This document shows, in pieces, positions 8,638-19,419 of a DNA stretch of 64,000 nucleotides (within the stretch, counting starts at the first letter, position 1; the number at the start of each line of letters is the position of its first letter). This DNA is from CAIVVT01 sp963838205 (GTDB lineage Bacteria; Acidobacteriota; Terriglobia; Bryobacterales; Bryobacteraceae): contig CAWIQF010000012.1 of the NCBI GenBank assembly GCA_963838205.1, positions 124,001-188,000 of the forward strand, in the 5' to 3' direction. A program made the position numbers and the translations under genes. The notes below the pieces were generated by a model, which saw nothing but the letters and a program-made list of their open reading frames with translations, ran no database searches and had not been told where the DNA came from.

Positions 8638-9884
8638 TTCGGCCGCGCCGCCGCGACCTGCTCCTGCTGGCGGCTGTGCCGCTGGGGGCCATTTCCGCCC
8701 GCGCCGCGCAGCGTCCCGAAGCCAGCCCGCCCCCGCTCCCGCCCGCTCTGAAAAACGAAAAAGAGGCCGCAGAAGCGATCGTCGAGATTCCAGTCGGCGC
8801 GATCCCCGCCCTCAATTCCGGTCCGTTCGAAGCAATGCGCTGGCAGATGCGTTACTACTTCGACCAACTGGGCAAGCGCTGTCACCTTCAGGATTTCGCG
8901 CTCCCCACGCCGCAGTTCGGTCTGGCGAGCCTGCTGATCGAGGAGTCGGACTCGGACAACCTCAAGCCCTGGCTCCTGGTGACGCGCGACAACGGCAAGA
9001 CCTGGAAACTGGAGAAGACGGAAAAGAACCCGCTGGGGGTTTTTGTCCTGGGCGAGACCACTGCCTGGGTGGTGACCGCCGGGCACCTCCTCGTCAGCGC
9101 CGATGCCGGCGTGAAATGGGACAAGCGCCCGCTGCCCGATGCCGATTCCACGCAGGTCTGGTTCTCGTCGCCGCAAACGGGATGGGCCTTCGGCGGAGGG
9201 AAGGTGTTTTACCGCACCGACGATGCCGGACGCTCCTGGAAGACGGTTCCGGAGAGTGAGAAGCTGGAGCTGAAGTCAGCGGAGACTTACCTGCGCTCGA
9301 TGGCCTTGATGCCGTCCGGCGTGGGCATGCTGGCCGGCGATTCGACCGCCGCGCCCCAGCCGGCCGGCCTGCCGGACTGGATGACGCCCGACCGCGCCGT
9401 GCGCCGGAAAAGCGTGCCCGGCTCGACGATCGTGTACGAGACGCACGACCACGGCCAGACCTGGATCGGACACGTCAGTTCGGCCTTCGGCGCCATCCGG
9501 CGCGTGCGCATGGCGCCTGGGCGCGCAGCCGCCGTCTTCCAGTATCGTGACTCGTTCCTGTGGCCCGCGGAAGTGTACGAAATCGATCCGCGCACCGGGA
9601 AAAGCTGGTCCATCTTCCGGCGCAAGGAACTGGTGGTGCACGACGTGGCTCTGCTCGACGACGGCAGCGTGGTCGTGGCCGCGATCCAGCCCGCGGGACG
9701 CCTGCGTATGTCTTCGCCCGTCCCGGGCAAGCTGCGGATTCTGTGGTCGCCCGATCATTCCGCGTGGTTCGAGATGAAAGTTGACTACCGCGCCATGGGC
9801 AACGAGGCCACGCTGGCGCGCTGCTCGGACGGCAGCCTGTGGGTCGCCACCGACGAGGGCGCCATTCTGCAACTGGCGCACTGA
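8634..9884 (+). CDS. Exported YCF48/BNR-like beta-propeller protein
   Basis: A 416-residue protein that starts with MIRPRRRDLLLLAAVPLGA, a Tat-like signal (RR followed by hydrophobic residues) ending in ARA. The mature part contains BNR/YCF48-type repeats: LLVTRDNGKTWKLE, LLVSADAGVKWDKR, VFYRTDDAGRSWKTV and TIVYETHDHGQTWIGH, all fitting the S/T-x-D-x-G-x-x-W pattern of beta-propellers. Such proteins are sialidase-like scaffolds or photosystem assembly factors; no enzymatic residues are recognised here, so a binding or structural role outside the cytoplasm is more likely. GGAGG at 8619-8623 is a well-spaced ribosome site. Its start overlaps the GAF gene by 4 bp, so sensor and exported propeller are made together. 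Confidence 0.76.
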   Translation: MIRPRRRDLLLLAAVPLGAISARAAQRPEASPPPLPPALKNEKEAAEAIVEIPVGAIPALNSGPFEAMRWQMRYYFDQLGKRCHLQDFALPTPQFGLASLLIEESDSDNLKPWLLVTRDNGKTWKLEKTEKNPLGVFVLGETTAWVVTAGHLLVSADAGVKWDKRPLPDADSTQVWFSSPQTGWAFGGGKVFYRTDDAGRSWKTVPESEKLELKSAETYLRSMALMPSGVGMLAGDSTAAPQPAGLPDWMTPDRAVRRKSVPGSTIVYETHDHGQTWIGHVSSAFGAIRRVRMAPGRAAAVFQYRDSFLWPAEVYEIDPRTGKSWSIFRRKELVVHDVALLDDGSVVVAAIQPAGRLRMSSPVPGKLRILWSPDHSAWFEMKVDYRAMGNEATLARCSDGSLWVATDEGAILQLAH

Positions 9885-10250
9885 GTGCGGCGCTTCCGTA
9901 TCCGATCCTGGCTAGCCTTGAAATGGGCTCGCAGGCTACCCCTTGAACAGGATGGTTCAGAGCCTTGACGGCGGCTTCAGCGCGCCAACAAGGGTTATAC
10001 GGCAGGATGACGCCGGGCCTTTTATTTCGCTTATTAGTCATTTATTTTCAATGCTTTCAGCTAGTTTTGGCCGATCCACCAGAGTCTCAACCGACGCCCA
10101 CGCGGGTGCGCGCGGGCGCGAATCTAACCCTGACTGAACTGTAGAGAAACTCCGCAAAAGGGGATCGGGTATGCTAATCTTAAATTGAAGGTTCCCAGTC
10201 TTAGTCAAGATTGATTTTCCACGGGAACCGGCTGGGGAAGGATTCCGTAA
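9885..10250. other. Intergenic leader of the propionate operon, with inverted repeat
   Basis: No gene is seen in these 366 bp. The stretch is notably AT-richer than its surroundings (around 10020-10070 and 10165-10225). A 7-bp inverted repeat, GGTTCCC (10190-10196) with GGGAACC (10223-10229), encloses a small TCTT/AAGA dyad and lies about 20-60 bp before the start codon. It could be a regulator site or an RNA hairpin. A strong ribosome site GGGGAAGGA (10234-10242) belongs to the next gene. I cannot place a -35/-10 pair with confidence. Confidence 0.4.
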
Positions 10251-11762
10251 ATGTCCAAAATCATAGACGTCACCGAGCTCATCCTGCGGGACGCCCATCA
10301 GAGTCTGATGGCGACCCGGATGGCCATGGAGGACATGGTTCCGGCGTGCGAGGATATCGACAAAGCCGGCTACTGGTCGGTGGAGTGCTGGGGTGGCGCG
10401 ACTTTCGATTCCTGCATCCGTTTCCTGAACGAGGACCCCTGGGAACGCCTCCGGACGTTCCGCAAACTCCTGCCAACCTCCCGCCTGCAGATGCTACTCC
10501 GCGGGCAGAACCTGCTGGGCTACCGGCACTATGAGGACACCGTCGTCGACCGCTTTGTGGAACAGGCGGCGGAGAACGGCATGGACGTTTTTCGCATATT
10601 CGACGCGCTCAACGACCCCCGCAACGTGCGCCGCTCGATCCAGGCCGTACTTCGCGCCGGTAAGCACGCCCAGGGCACCATCTGCTATACCGTCAGCCCG
10701 CTGCACACCGTCACCGGCTTCGTCGAACTGGCCGAGCAGCTGGTCGAGTTCGGCTGCCAGTCGATCTGCATCAAGGATATGGCGGCGCTGCTGAAACCCC
10801 AGGCGGCCTACGACATCGTCAAGGCCATCAAGACCGCCTGCGGCGAGGAAACCCGCGTGCACGTCCACGTTCATGCCACCACCGGCGTGACCATGGTGAG
10901 CCTGATGAAAGCGATTGAAGCGGGCGCCGATTGCGTCGATACGGCCATCAGTTCGCTCAGTCTCGGCCCCGGCCACAACCCCACCGAAAGCTTCGTCGAG
11001 ATGCTGGAAGGCACGGGCTTTGAAACGCGCCTCGACAAGAGCCGCCTGCTGAAAATCAAAGACCATTTCGCCAAGATCCGCCCGCGCTACGCCCAGTTCC
11101 TGTCCAACATCACTGGCGTCGAGACCGAAATCTTCGATAGCCAGATCCCGGGCGGCATGATCTCCAACATGGAGAGCCAGTTGAAGCAGCAGGGCGCGGC
11201 CGGCAAGCTCAAGGAAGTGCTGCTCGAGGTGCCGCGAGTGCGCCAGGACGCGGGCTACCCGCCGCTGGTGACGCCGTCGAGCCAGATCGTCGGCACGCAG
11301 GCCGTGTTCAACGTGATGATGGGCCGGTACAAAGTGCTGACCGGCGAATTCGCCGACCTGATGCTGGGCTACTACGGCACGTGCCTCGGAACGCGCAACC
11401 AGGAGATCGTCGAACTGGCCGCCCGGCAGGCTAAGAAGGACATCATTCATGGACGCCCGGCCGACCTGCTGAAACCGGAATGGGAGGACCTGCGCGGGCA
11501 GGCGCTGGCACTGAAGGGCTGCGACGGAAGCGATGAAGACGTTCTGACCTACGCGATGTTCCCGGCAGTCGCTCCGAAGTTCTTCTCCACCCGCAAGGAT
11601 GGGCCGAAGAACCTCGGCAAGGATCCCGCGGCGGCGACGGCCCCGCCCGCGCCAGGAGCCGGTAAGAAAGCCGCCAGCGGCCCCGGCCCGCTGCTCGCGC
11701 CGGTCACATACGAAATTAAAGTCAAAGGCAAGGCCCACAAAGTGACGGTGGCGCCGGCCTAG
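10251..11762 (+). CDS. Carboxyltransferase subunit (transcarboxylase 5S / OadA-type)
   Basis: 503 residues. The TIM-barrel domain transfers a carboxyl group between biotin and pyruvate/oxaloacetate, as in the 5S subunit of methylmalonyl-CoA carboxyltransferase, OadA and PycB. It shows LRDAHQSLMATRM at the N-terminus, GYRHYEDTVVDRFV, MDVFRIFDALNDPRN, CIKDMAALLKP with the expected carboxylated Lys at residue 175, and the metal site HVHVHATTG. The C-terminus ends in YEIKVKGKAHKVTV, which resembles the strand that precedes a biotinyl domain in OadA, but the biotin domain itself is missing. A separate biotin carrier is encoded at 13834. With the 12S-like gene next door and no membrane beta subunit, a transcarboxylase fits better than a sodium-pumping decarboxylase. 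The reaction direction is inferred from neighbours. Confidence 0.9.
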   Translation: MSKIIDVTELILRDAHQSLMATRMAMEDMVPACEDIDKAGYWSVECWGGATFDSCIRFLNEDPWERLRTFRKLLPTSRLQMLLRGQNLLGYRHYEDTVVDRFVEQAAENGMDVFRIFDALNDPRNVRRSIQAVLRAGKHAQGTICYTVSPLHTVTGFVELAEQLVEFGCQSICIKDMAALLKPQAAYDIVKAIKTACGEETRVHVHVHATTGVTMVSLMKAIEAGADCVDTAISSLSLGPGHNPTESFVEMLEGTGFETRLDKSRLLKIKDHFAKIRPRYAQFLSNITGVETEIFDSQIPGGMISNMESQLKQQGAAGKLKEVLLEVPRVRQDAGYPPLVTPSSQIVGTQAVFNVMMGRYKVLTGEFADLMLGYYGTCLGTRNQEIVELAARQAKKDIIHGRPADLLKPEWEDLRGQALALKGCDGSDEDVLTYAMFPAVAPKFFSTRKDGPKNLGKDPAAATAPPAPGAGKKAASGPGPLLAPVTYEIKVKGKAHKVTVAPA

Positions 11763-11876
11763 GGCTGCGCACCCGCGACGCAGCACGGCGTTTGCACCTT
11801 CAAATCATGGACCGGCCGCGCGGACGCTGCGCCAGCCGGTTGGGAAGAACCAACAGAGGAAAAGGCCTGAACCACG

Positions 11877-13427
11877 ATGTCCCTCACGATGGAGCAAAGA
11901 ATCGAAGCAATACGCAAGAAGCGCGCCGAACTGCTGCTGGGCGGCGGCGCCGACAAACTGGAGAAGCACCGCGCGGCCGGTAAACTGACGGCGCGCGAAC
12001 GGGTCGACGCCCTGGTCGATCCCGGCAGCTTCATGGAAACGGGGCTTTTCGCCGAACACCGCGCCACGATGTTCGGCATGGCCGGCAAGGAGACGCCGGC
12101 CGACGGCGTCGTCACGGGCGCGGCGTCCATGCAGGGCCGGCTGATTCACCTCGCCAGCCAGGACTTCACCGTCCTGGGCGGCTCGGCCGGCGAGCTGCAC
12201 TCGACCAAAGTGGCCGAGATCATGCAGCAATCGCTGATGACCGGCAGCCCCTTCGTGTTCATCAACGACTCCGGCGGCGCGCGCGTGCAGGAGGGCATCG
12301 ACGCGCTCTCCGGCTATGGAAAAGTCTTCTATGCCAACGTGATGCTCTCGGGCGCGGTGCCCCAGATCTCGCTCATCTGCGGACCCTGTGCGGGCGGCGC
12401 GGCCTACAGCCCGGCGCTCACCGACTTCATCATCCAGACCCGCCGGGCGCAACTATTCATCACCGGCCCGCAGGTCATCAAACAGGTGACCGGCGAGACC
12501 GTCACGGCGGACCAGTTGGGCGGACCCGACGCCCACATGACGCGCTCGGGCGTGATCCACTTCATCGCCGAGGACGATGCCCACGCCGCGCTGATCTGCA
12601 AAAAGCTGCTCAGCTTCCTGCCCTCCAATAACCTCCAGGATCCGCCCTTCGTGCCGGGCGACTACACCTGCGATCCCAACCCCGCCCTCACCGACATGGT
12701 GCCGGTCGACGGCAAAGTGCCGTACGACGTCCGCAACATCATTCTCAACGTCGTCGACGCGGCCGATTTTCTCGAAGTCCAGGCCGGCTTCGCGCCCAAT
12801 CTGACGATCGGCTTCGCGCGCATCTGCGGCCACTCGGTGGGCATCATCGCCAACAACCCGAAGTTCAAGGCGGGCGTGCTGGACATCGATTCCTCGGACA
12901 AAGGCGCGCGCTTCATCCGCTTCTGCAACGCCTTCAACATCCCGCTCGTGACCTTCGTGGATGTGCCCGGCTTCCTGCCCGGCGTGGAGCAGGAGTACGG
13001 CGGCATTATCCGCCACGGCGCCAAAATGCTGTTCGCGTACTCCGCCGCCACCGTGCCGAAAGTGACCGTGATCCTGCGTAAAGCCTACGGCGGAGCCTAC
13101 ATCGCGATGTGCTGCAAGGACCTCGGCGCGGACCGCAGCTATGCCTGGCCGACCGCCGAAATCGCCGTCATGGGCGCCGAGGGCGCGGCCGAAATCGTAT
13201 TCCGCAAGGAGATCTCCGAGGCCGAAGATAAAGCCGCTAAACGCAAGGAGATGATCGAAAAGTATCGCGAGGCGTTCGCCAATCCGATGGTCGCCGCGGG
13301 GCGCCGGCTGGTGGACGACATTATCGAGCCCCCGCTGACGCGCAGCTTCGTCGCGCAGTCGCTCGAGTATCTCAAGGCCAAGCGGGAACTGCGGCCGGCG
13401 AAAAAGCACGGCCTGATTCCACTGTAA
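11877..13427 (+). CDS. mmdA: Methylmalonyl-CoA carboxyltransferase 12S subunit (MmdA/PccB-type)
   Basis: A 516-residue acyl-CoA carboxyltransferase. It moves CO2 between biotin and propionyl-CoA/(S)-methylmalonyl-CoA. Two crotonase-like halves are clear. The N-half has ARERVDALVDPGSFME, FVFINDSGGARVQEG and ICGPCAGGAAYSPAL (oxyanion region). The C-half has ITLVDVPGF-type LVTFVDVPGFLPG, VILRKAYGGAYIAM and a TAEIAVMGAEGA motif. Length matches MmdA/12S proteins (about 510-520). It lies 114 bp after the 5S gene and 13 bp before the small subunit. A purine-rich stretch lies upstream of the ATG at 11877. PccB of an ATP-dependent propionyl-CoA carboxylase is the alternative; it is less likely because no biotin carboxylase gene is present in the operon. 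Confidence 0.92.
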   Translation: MSLTMEQRIEAIRKKRAELLLGGGADKLEKHRAAGKLTARERVDALVDPGSFMETGLFAEHRATMFGMAGKETPADGVVTGAASMQGRLIHLASQDFTVLGGSAGELHSTKVAEIMQQSLMTGSPFVFINDSGGARVQEGIDALSGYGKVFYANVMLSGAVPQISLICGPCAGGAAYSPALTDFIIQTRRAQLFITGPQVIKQVTGETVTADQLGGPDAHMTRSGVIHFIAEDDAHAALICKKLLSFLPSNNLQDPPFVPGDYTCDPNPALTDMVPVDGKVPYDVRNIILNVVDAADFLEVQAGFAPNLTIGFARICGHSVGIIANNPKFKAGVLDIDSSDKGARFIRFCNAFNIPLVTFVDVPGFLPGVEQEYGGIIRHGAKMLFAYSAATVPKVTVILRKAYGGAYIAMCCKDLGADRSYAWPTAEIAVMGAEGAAEIVFRKEISEAEDKAAKRKEMIEKYREAFANPMVAAGRRLVDDIIEPPLTRSFVAQSLEYLKAKRELRPAKKHGLIPL

Positions 13428-13440
13428 GGAGAGCGCTGTC

Positions 13441-13824
13441 ATGGGAACCACGATCGAGAAACCGGCTTCCACTCTGGACTCCAGCGGCGCCGCCGCCGTG
13501 GCAGGCCTGATGAAAGTTCTGGAAGCGCTGACCATGCAACTGGCCACGCTCAACCAGCGGCTGGACCGGCTGCAGACCACCGGACTGCCGGTCGCCGGTA
13601 TGCCGGCCGCGGAAGCCGCGGCCCTGGCGCCAGCGCCGGCCCCGGCCGCGCCGGAAGAGTTCAACGAGGATCTGCTGCTCGCCATTTCCGCCGCCGTGGC
13701 CGCCTACCTGGGCAAGCGTCCGCGCATTCGGACCATCCGCCTGCTGAGCGCCGGCGACTGGGCCCAGCAGGGCCGCGTTTTCGTCCAGGCATCTCACACC
13801 CTCAATCTGGCGCACGAGTTTTAG
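13441..13824 (+). CDS. Small carboxyltransferase subunit, OadG/MmdE-like C-terminus
   Basis: 127 residues with three parts. A hydrophilic/amphipathic N-terminus (AAVAGLMKVLEALTMQLATLNQRLDRL) looks like a helix or short coiled coil. An Ala/Pro linker follows. The C-terminal segment is NEDLLLAISAAVAAYLG, PRIRTIRLL, then W...GR. That C-terminal pattern ('AAVAAyl...iRsIr....W..aGR') recalls the tail of OadG/MmdD and the small MmdE subunit, which stabilise decarboxylase complexes. Unlike OadG it has no N-terminal transmembrane helix, so it should be soluble, consistent with a cytosolic transcarboxylase. Its position between the 12S and biotin-carrier genes supports an assembly role. Assignment rests on motif and context only. 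Confidence 0.7.
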   Translation: MGTTIEKPASTLDSSGAAAVAGLMKVLEALTMQLATLNQRLDRLQTTGLPVAGMPAAEAAALAPAPAPAAPEEFNEDLLLAISAAVAAYLGKRPRIRTIRLLSAGDWAQQGRVFVQASHTLNLAHEF

Positions 13825-13833
13825 GAGCCATCC

Positions 13834-14223
13834 GTGAAACTGAAGATTACTCTCGACAACAAAGTCTACGAAGTGGACGTCGAAGCGTCCGAGCCCGAGC
13901 CGGAGCCGCTGCCACCCGCCGGCTACATCATGCAGCCCACCGTCGCCCATGTGCCCGCGGCAGCTCCCGCTGCGTCGTCCCCCGCCGCCGGGGATGCCAA
14001 TGTCAATGAGGACAAAGTGTGCCGCAGCCCGATCAACGGCATCGTCGTCAAAATCGCCGCGCAGGCCGGCCAGCAGATCCAGCCCGGCGACACGCTGATA
14101 GTGCTGGAGGCGATGAAGATGGAAACCAACATCACCGCCCCCGTCGCCGGCAAGATCTCGAAGGTGAACGTCAAGGCCGGCGACCCCGTGCAAAGCGGGC
14201 TGGTACTGGTCGAGTTTGAGTAG
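13834..14223 (+). CDS. Biotin carboxyl carrier protein (transcarboxylase 1.3S-type)
   Basis: A 129-residue biotinyl protein that swings carboxybiotin between the 5S-like and 12S-like active sites. The N-terminus MKLKITLDNKVYEVDVE is the usual start of 1.3S/MmdC/GcdC carriers, followed by a Pro/Ala-rich linker (about 20-55). The biotinyl/lipoyl domain (about 60-129) has the EAMKMET motif with the biotinylated Lys at residue 95 and the closing strand VLVEFE. A biotin ligase is needed but is not in the window. It sits 9 bp after the small subunit and 27 bp before the epimerase, in the same direction. Confidence 0.94.
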   Translation: MKLKITLDNKVYEVDVEASEPEPEPLPPAGYIMQPTVAHVPAAAPAASSPAAGDANVNEDKVCRSPINGIVVKIAAQAGQQIQPGDTLIVLEAMKMETNITAPVAGKISKVNVKAGDPVQSGLVLVEFE

Positions 14224-14250
14224 TGCCAAGCTGGTGAACAGGAGCAGGAA

Positions 14251-14700
14251 ATGGTCCAGGATTTGATTGCCGCCGGATTTGAATTCGTCGATCACGTTGC
14301 CATCGCGGTAAAACAAGGCGAGCTCGACGCGCAGGTGCAGAAGTACCTCTCGCTCGGCTTCACCGAACTGCACCGCGAGGAGGTTCTGGGGAAACACCAG
14401 GTGCGCGAAGTGCTGCTGCGCATCGGCAATGGCCCGAATCTGATCCAACTGCTCGAGCCGCTTTCGCCCGAGTCGCCGGTGGCCAAGCAGATCGAGAAAC
14501 AAGGCGGCCGCGGCGGTTTCGCGCACCTGGCTTTTCGCGTGAAGGACATCCACCAGGCCTATGCCCACATGAAAGAGAAGGGCTTCAACCTGACCCAGGA
14601 ACCGGGACCGGGCTCGCGCGGCACGCAGATCTTTTTCGTCCATCCCAAGGACTTCAGCTACCTGATCGAAGTCGTCCAGGAGGGCCCGAGCCATGTCTGA
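14251..14700 (+). CDS. mce: Methylmalonyl-CoA epimerase
   Basis: Interconverts (S)- and (R)-methylmalonyl-CoA, joining the carboxyltransferase to the mutase. 149 residues in the vicinal-oxygen-chelate fold. DHVAIAVKQGELDAQ carries the first metal His, LIQLLEPLSPESPVAKQIE is the typical central strand and loop, GGFAHLAFRVKDIHQA carries the second His, and the C-terminal YLIEVVQ carries the metal Glu. Length fits the family. A ribosome site (GGAGCAGGA) precedes the ATG at 14251. The last 8 bp overlap the start of the mutase small subunit, so the two are translationally coupled. Confidence 0.95.
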   Translation: MVQDLIAAGFEFVDHVAIAVKQGELDAQVQKYLSLGFTELHREEVLGKHQVREVLLRIGNGPNLIQLLEPLSPESPVAKQIEKQGGRGGFAHLAFRVKDIHQAYAHMKEKGFNLTQEPGPGSRGTQIFFVHPKDFSYLIEVVQEGPSHV

Positions 14701-16105
14701 GGCGCAGGCCGATGGGCTGAACCTGGCCGCGGAGTTTCCGCCCGTCGCCACGGCGCAGTGGGAAGCCGCGATCCACGCCGACCTGAAAGGCGCCGACTAT
14801 GAAAAACGCCTGGTGTGGCGCACCGAGGAAGGGCTGAACGTCAAACCGTATTACCGCCAGGAGGATCTGGCGGGCCTCGAGGCCCAGACCGACATCGCCC
14901 CCGGACAATTCCCGTTCACGCGCGGCGCCCGCGCCGATTGGGAGATCGCGCAGAACCCTGCGATCCCAGCCGATGCGGTGCGCGGCGACCGCCTGCACGA
15001 GCAGGGCGCGACCTCCGTCCAGGAACTGGCCTACGCGCTCGCCGAGGGCGTGGAACGGCTCGCCGCCCAGGTCGAAAAAGGCGTGCCGGCCGACGCTGCG
15101 GCGCCGGCGATTCCATTCGTCTTCGGCGTCGGTTCCAACTACTTCTTCGAGATCGCCAAACTGAGAGCGGCGCGCCTCCTGTGGGCCCAGGCCGTCGCGG
15201 CCTTCGGCCCGGCGGGCGAGGCCTGCCGCATGAAGATCCACGCCGTCACCGCGCTTTCCAACAAGAGCATCTGCGACCCCTGGACCAATCTGTTGCGCTC
15301 GACCACCGAGGCGCTCTCGGCCGCTCTCGGCGGTTGCGACGCGCTGACCGTGCAGAGCTTTCACTATCCCGACCGGCTCGCCAACAACATCCAGCTCATC
15401 CTCAAGGAAGAGGCGCATCTCGACAAGGTCGCCGACCCCGCCGGCGGCAGCTATTACGTCGAGGCGCTGACCGCCGCGCTGGCGCGCGCAGCCTGGACAA
15501 TATTCCAGCAGGTCGACGCCGCGGGCGGCTATACGAAGGCCCGCGCCAGCGGCGCCATCGACGCCGCCGTCGGACAGTCCCGCGAGGCCCGGCAGAAGGC
15601 CGTCGCCGCGCGCCGCCGCACGCTGGTGGGCGTCAACAACTACCCCAATCTCACCGAGCGCATCGACGATTCGGCACCGGCCGATCCGGCCGGCCGTCTG
15701 GCCGAACCGTTCGAGAAGTTGCGGCTGCGGACCCAGCGTCACGCCGCCAAGGTCGGCCGCACGCCGCGCGTGCTGCTGCTGACGCGCGGCGACTTGAAAA
15801 TGCGCATGGCGCGCGCCCAGTTCTGCCAGAACTTCATCGGCTGCGCGGGTTTTGAAATCGTCGAATCGGCCGACTTCGCGAAGGCAGCGGCGGACATCGT
15901 CGTGCTCTGCTCGAGTGATCCTGAATACCTGGCTCTGGCCCAGGAGGTCCGCCCGAAAGTGCAGGCGCCGGTCATGGTCGCCGGCAATCCCAAAGATCAA
16001 ATCGCCGCGCTGCAGCAGGCCGGCGTCGCGGGCTTCGTGCATGTCCAGTCCAACGCCGTGGAGACGCTCTCTGCGTGGCAGGACCGGCTCGGGATGGAGG
16101 CCTAG
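14693..16105 (+). CDS. mutA: Methylmalonyl-CoA mutase small (beta) subunit, short form
   Basis: The non-catalytic partner of the B12 mutase. 470 residues, against about 610-640 for classical MutA. Comparison with the large subunit next door shows where residues are missing. RGARADWEIAQ aligns to the large-subunit segment near its residue 75, and then EQGATSVQELAYALAEGVERL aligns to the large-subunit EAGATADIELAYTLADGLEYL, so roughly 140 barrel residues are absent. VGSNYFFEIAKLRAARLLWAQ and DPAGGSYYVEALT are well kept. The C-terminal B12-like domain lacks DxHxxG, as expected for this subunit. Short beta subunits of similar size occur in some Bacteroidota, so this is probably functional. Start ATG 14693 overlaps mce. 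Confidence 0.9.
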   Translation: MSEAQADGLNLAAEFPPVATAQWEAAIHADLKGADYEKRLVWRTEEGLNVKPYYRQEDLAGLEAQTDIAPGQFPFTRGARADWEIAQNPAIPADAVRGDRLHEQGATSVQELAYALAEGVERLAAQVEKGVPADAAAPAIPFVFGVGSNYFFEIAKLRAARLLWAQAVAAFGPAGEACRMKIHAVTALSNKSICDPWTNLLRSTTEALSAALGGCDALTVQSFHYPDRLANNIQLILKEEAHLDKVADPAGGSYYVEALTAALARAAWTIFQQVDAAGGYTKARASGAIDAAVGQSREARQKAVAARRRTLVGVNNYPNLTERIDDSAPADPAGRLAEPFEKLRLRTQRHAAKVGRTPRVLLLTRGDLKMRMARAQFCQNFIGCAGFEIVESADFAKAAADIVVLCSSDPEYLALAQEVRPKVQAPVMVAGNPKDQIAALQQAGVAGFVHVQSNAVETLSAWQDRLGMEA

Positions 16106-16111
16106 ACGATC

Positions 16112-18272
<2,161 letters not shown>

Positions 18273-18289
<17 letters not shown>

Positions 18290-19412
18290 CCGGATCTCGA
18301 AGGGTTCGGCGTCGCCCGCGCGCCGCCGCGGACGCCTGGCGCCCGAAGCCTACATCGAAGGAGTCCTCCAGGGCGACCGGGTGATTCTCGCGCGCGCGAT
18401 CACCATCATTGAAAGCGATCTGGAAAGCGATGGCGAGCTGGCCGCGGAAATTCTCCAGGGCATTCTCGCCGAGGCCGGCGATTCGCTGCGCGTCGGCATC
18501 ACCGGCGTGCCCGGCGCTGGGAAAAGCACTTTCATCGACGTGCTCGGCATGCACATCGTGCGCGACCGCGCCGAGAAGGTCGCCGTGCTCAGCGTCGACC
18601 CGTCCAGCCCTGTCTCCGGCGGCAGCATTCTCGGCGACAAAACGCGCATGGAGCGCCTCTCGGTCGAGGAGCGCGCCTTCATCCGCCCGTCGCCCGCGCG
18701 CGGCCATCTCGGCGGCGTCGCCCGCCGCACCCGCGAAACCATCCTGCTGTGCGAGGCTGCAGGCTACCGCAACATCCTCGTCGAAACCGTCGGCGTCGGT
18801 CAATCCGAAACCGCCGTACGCTCGATGACCGACTTCTTTCTGCTGCTCATGCTGGCCGGCGCCGGCGACGAACTGCAGGGCATCAAGCGCGGCATCCTCG
18901 AAATGCTCGACGCCATGGCGATCAACAAAGCCGACGGCGACAACCGGCTGGAAGCCGACCGCGCGCGCGTCCAATACGCCGGCGCGCTGCATCTTTTCCC
19001 GGCCAGTCCCGACGGCTGGACGCCGCGCGTCCTCACCTGCTCGGCTCTGGCCAATGAGGGCATCCGCGAAATCTGGGAGATGGTGCTGCAACACCACGAA
19101 AAGATGCGCGCCTCGGGCTGGTTTCTGCGCCGCCGCCGCCAGCAGGCGCTGGCCTGGATGCGCGAACTGGTCCTGGCGGGCTTAGAGGAGGAGTTCTTCC
19201 GCAATCCAGCCGTGCGCGACCGCATGCCCGCGCTCGAAGAGGCCGTGCGCACTGCGCAGGCCACGTCGTTCACTGCCGCCCGCGAGTTGCTGGCGCTGTT
19301 CCGCAATCGCCCCGGCCGCGCCCGAACGATGCCGCGCCCGGATGATGCTGCGCCCGCTCATTCAACGTCCCGCCCGCCTGGGCCGGACCGCGGTTTTCAG
19401 ATTAAGGAGTAA
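18273..19412 (+). CDS. meaB: MeaB/ArgK-type GTPase, methylmalonyl-CoA mutase chaperone
   Basis: A G3E-family GTPase that gates cofactor loading and protects the mutase from inactivation. About 379 residues from GTG 18273. The N-terminal helices contain LAPEAYIEGVLQGDRVILARAIT. The P-loop GVPGAGKSTF is followed by AVLSVDPSSPVSGGSILGDKTRM, PSPARGHLGGVARRTRE, ILVETVGVGQSE and INKADGDN (G4-type NKxD). All are hallmarks of MeaB. The GTG start is inferred because the frame inside mutB further upstream is not family-like; the exact start is uncertain. The extreme C-terminus is a Pro/Arg-rich tail. Its last codons contain the ribosome site of the CoA-transferase gene. Confidence 0.93.
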
Positions 19413-19419
19413 CGTTTTC

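Noticed and set aside
10251..11762. Sodium-pumping oxaloacetate decarboxylase
   Set aside because: No OadB/MmdB-type membrane subunit gene is present near the operon; the small subunit lacks a TM helix.
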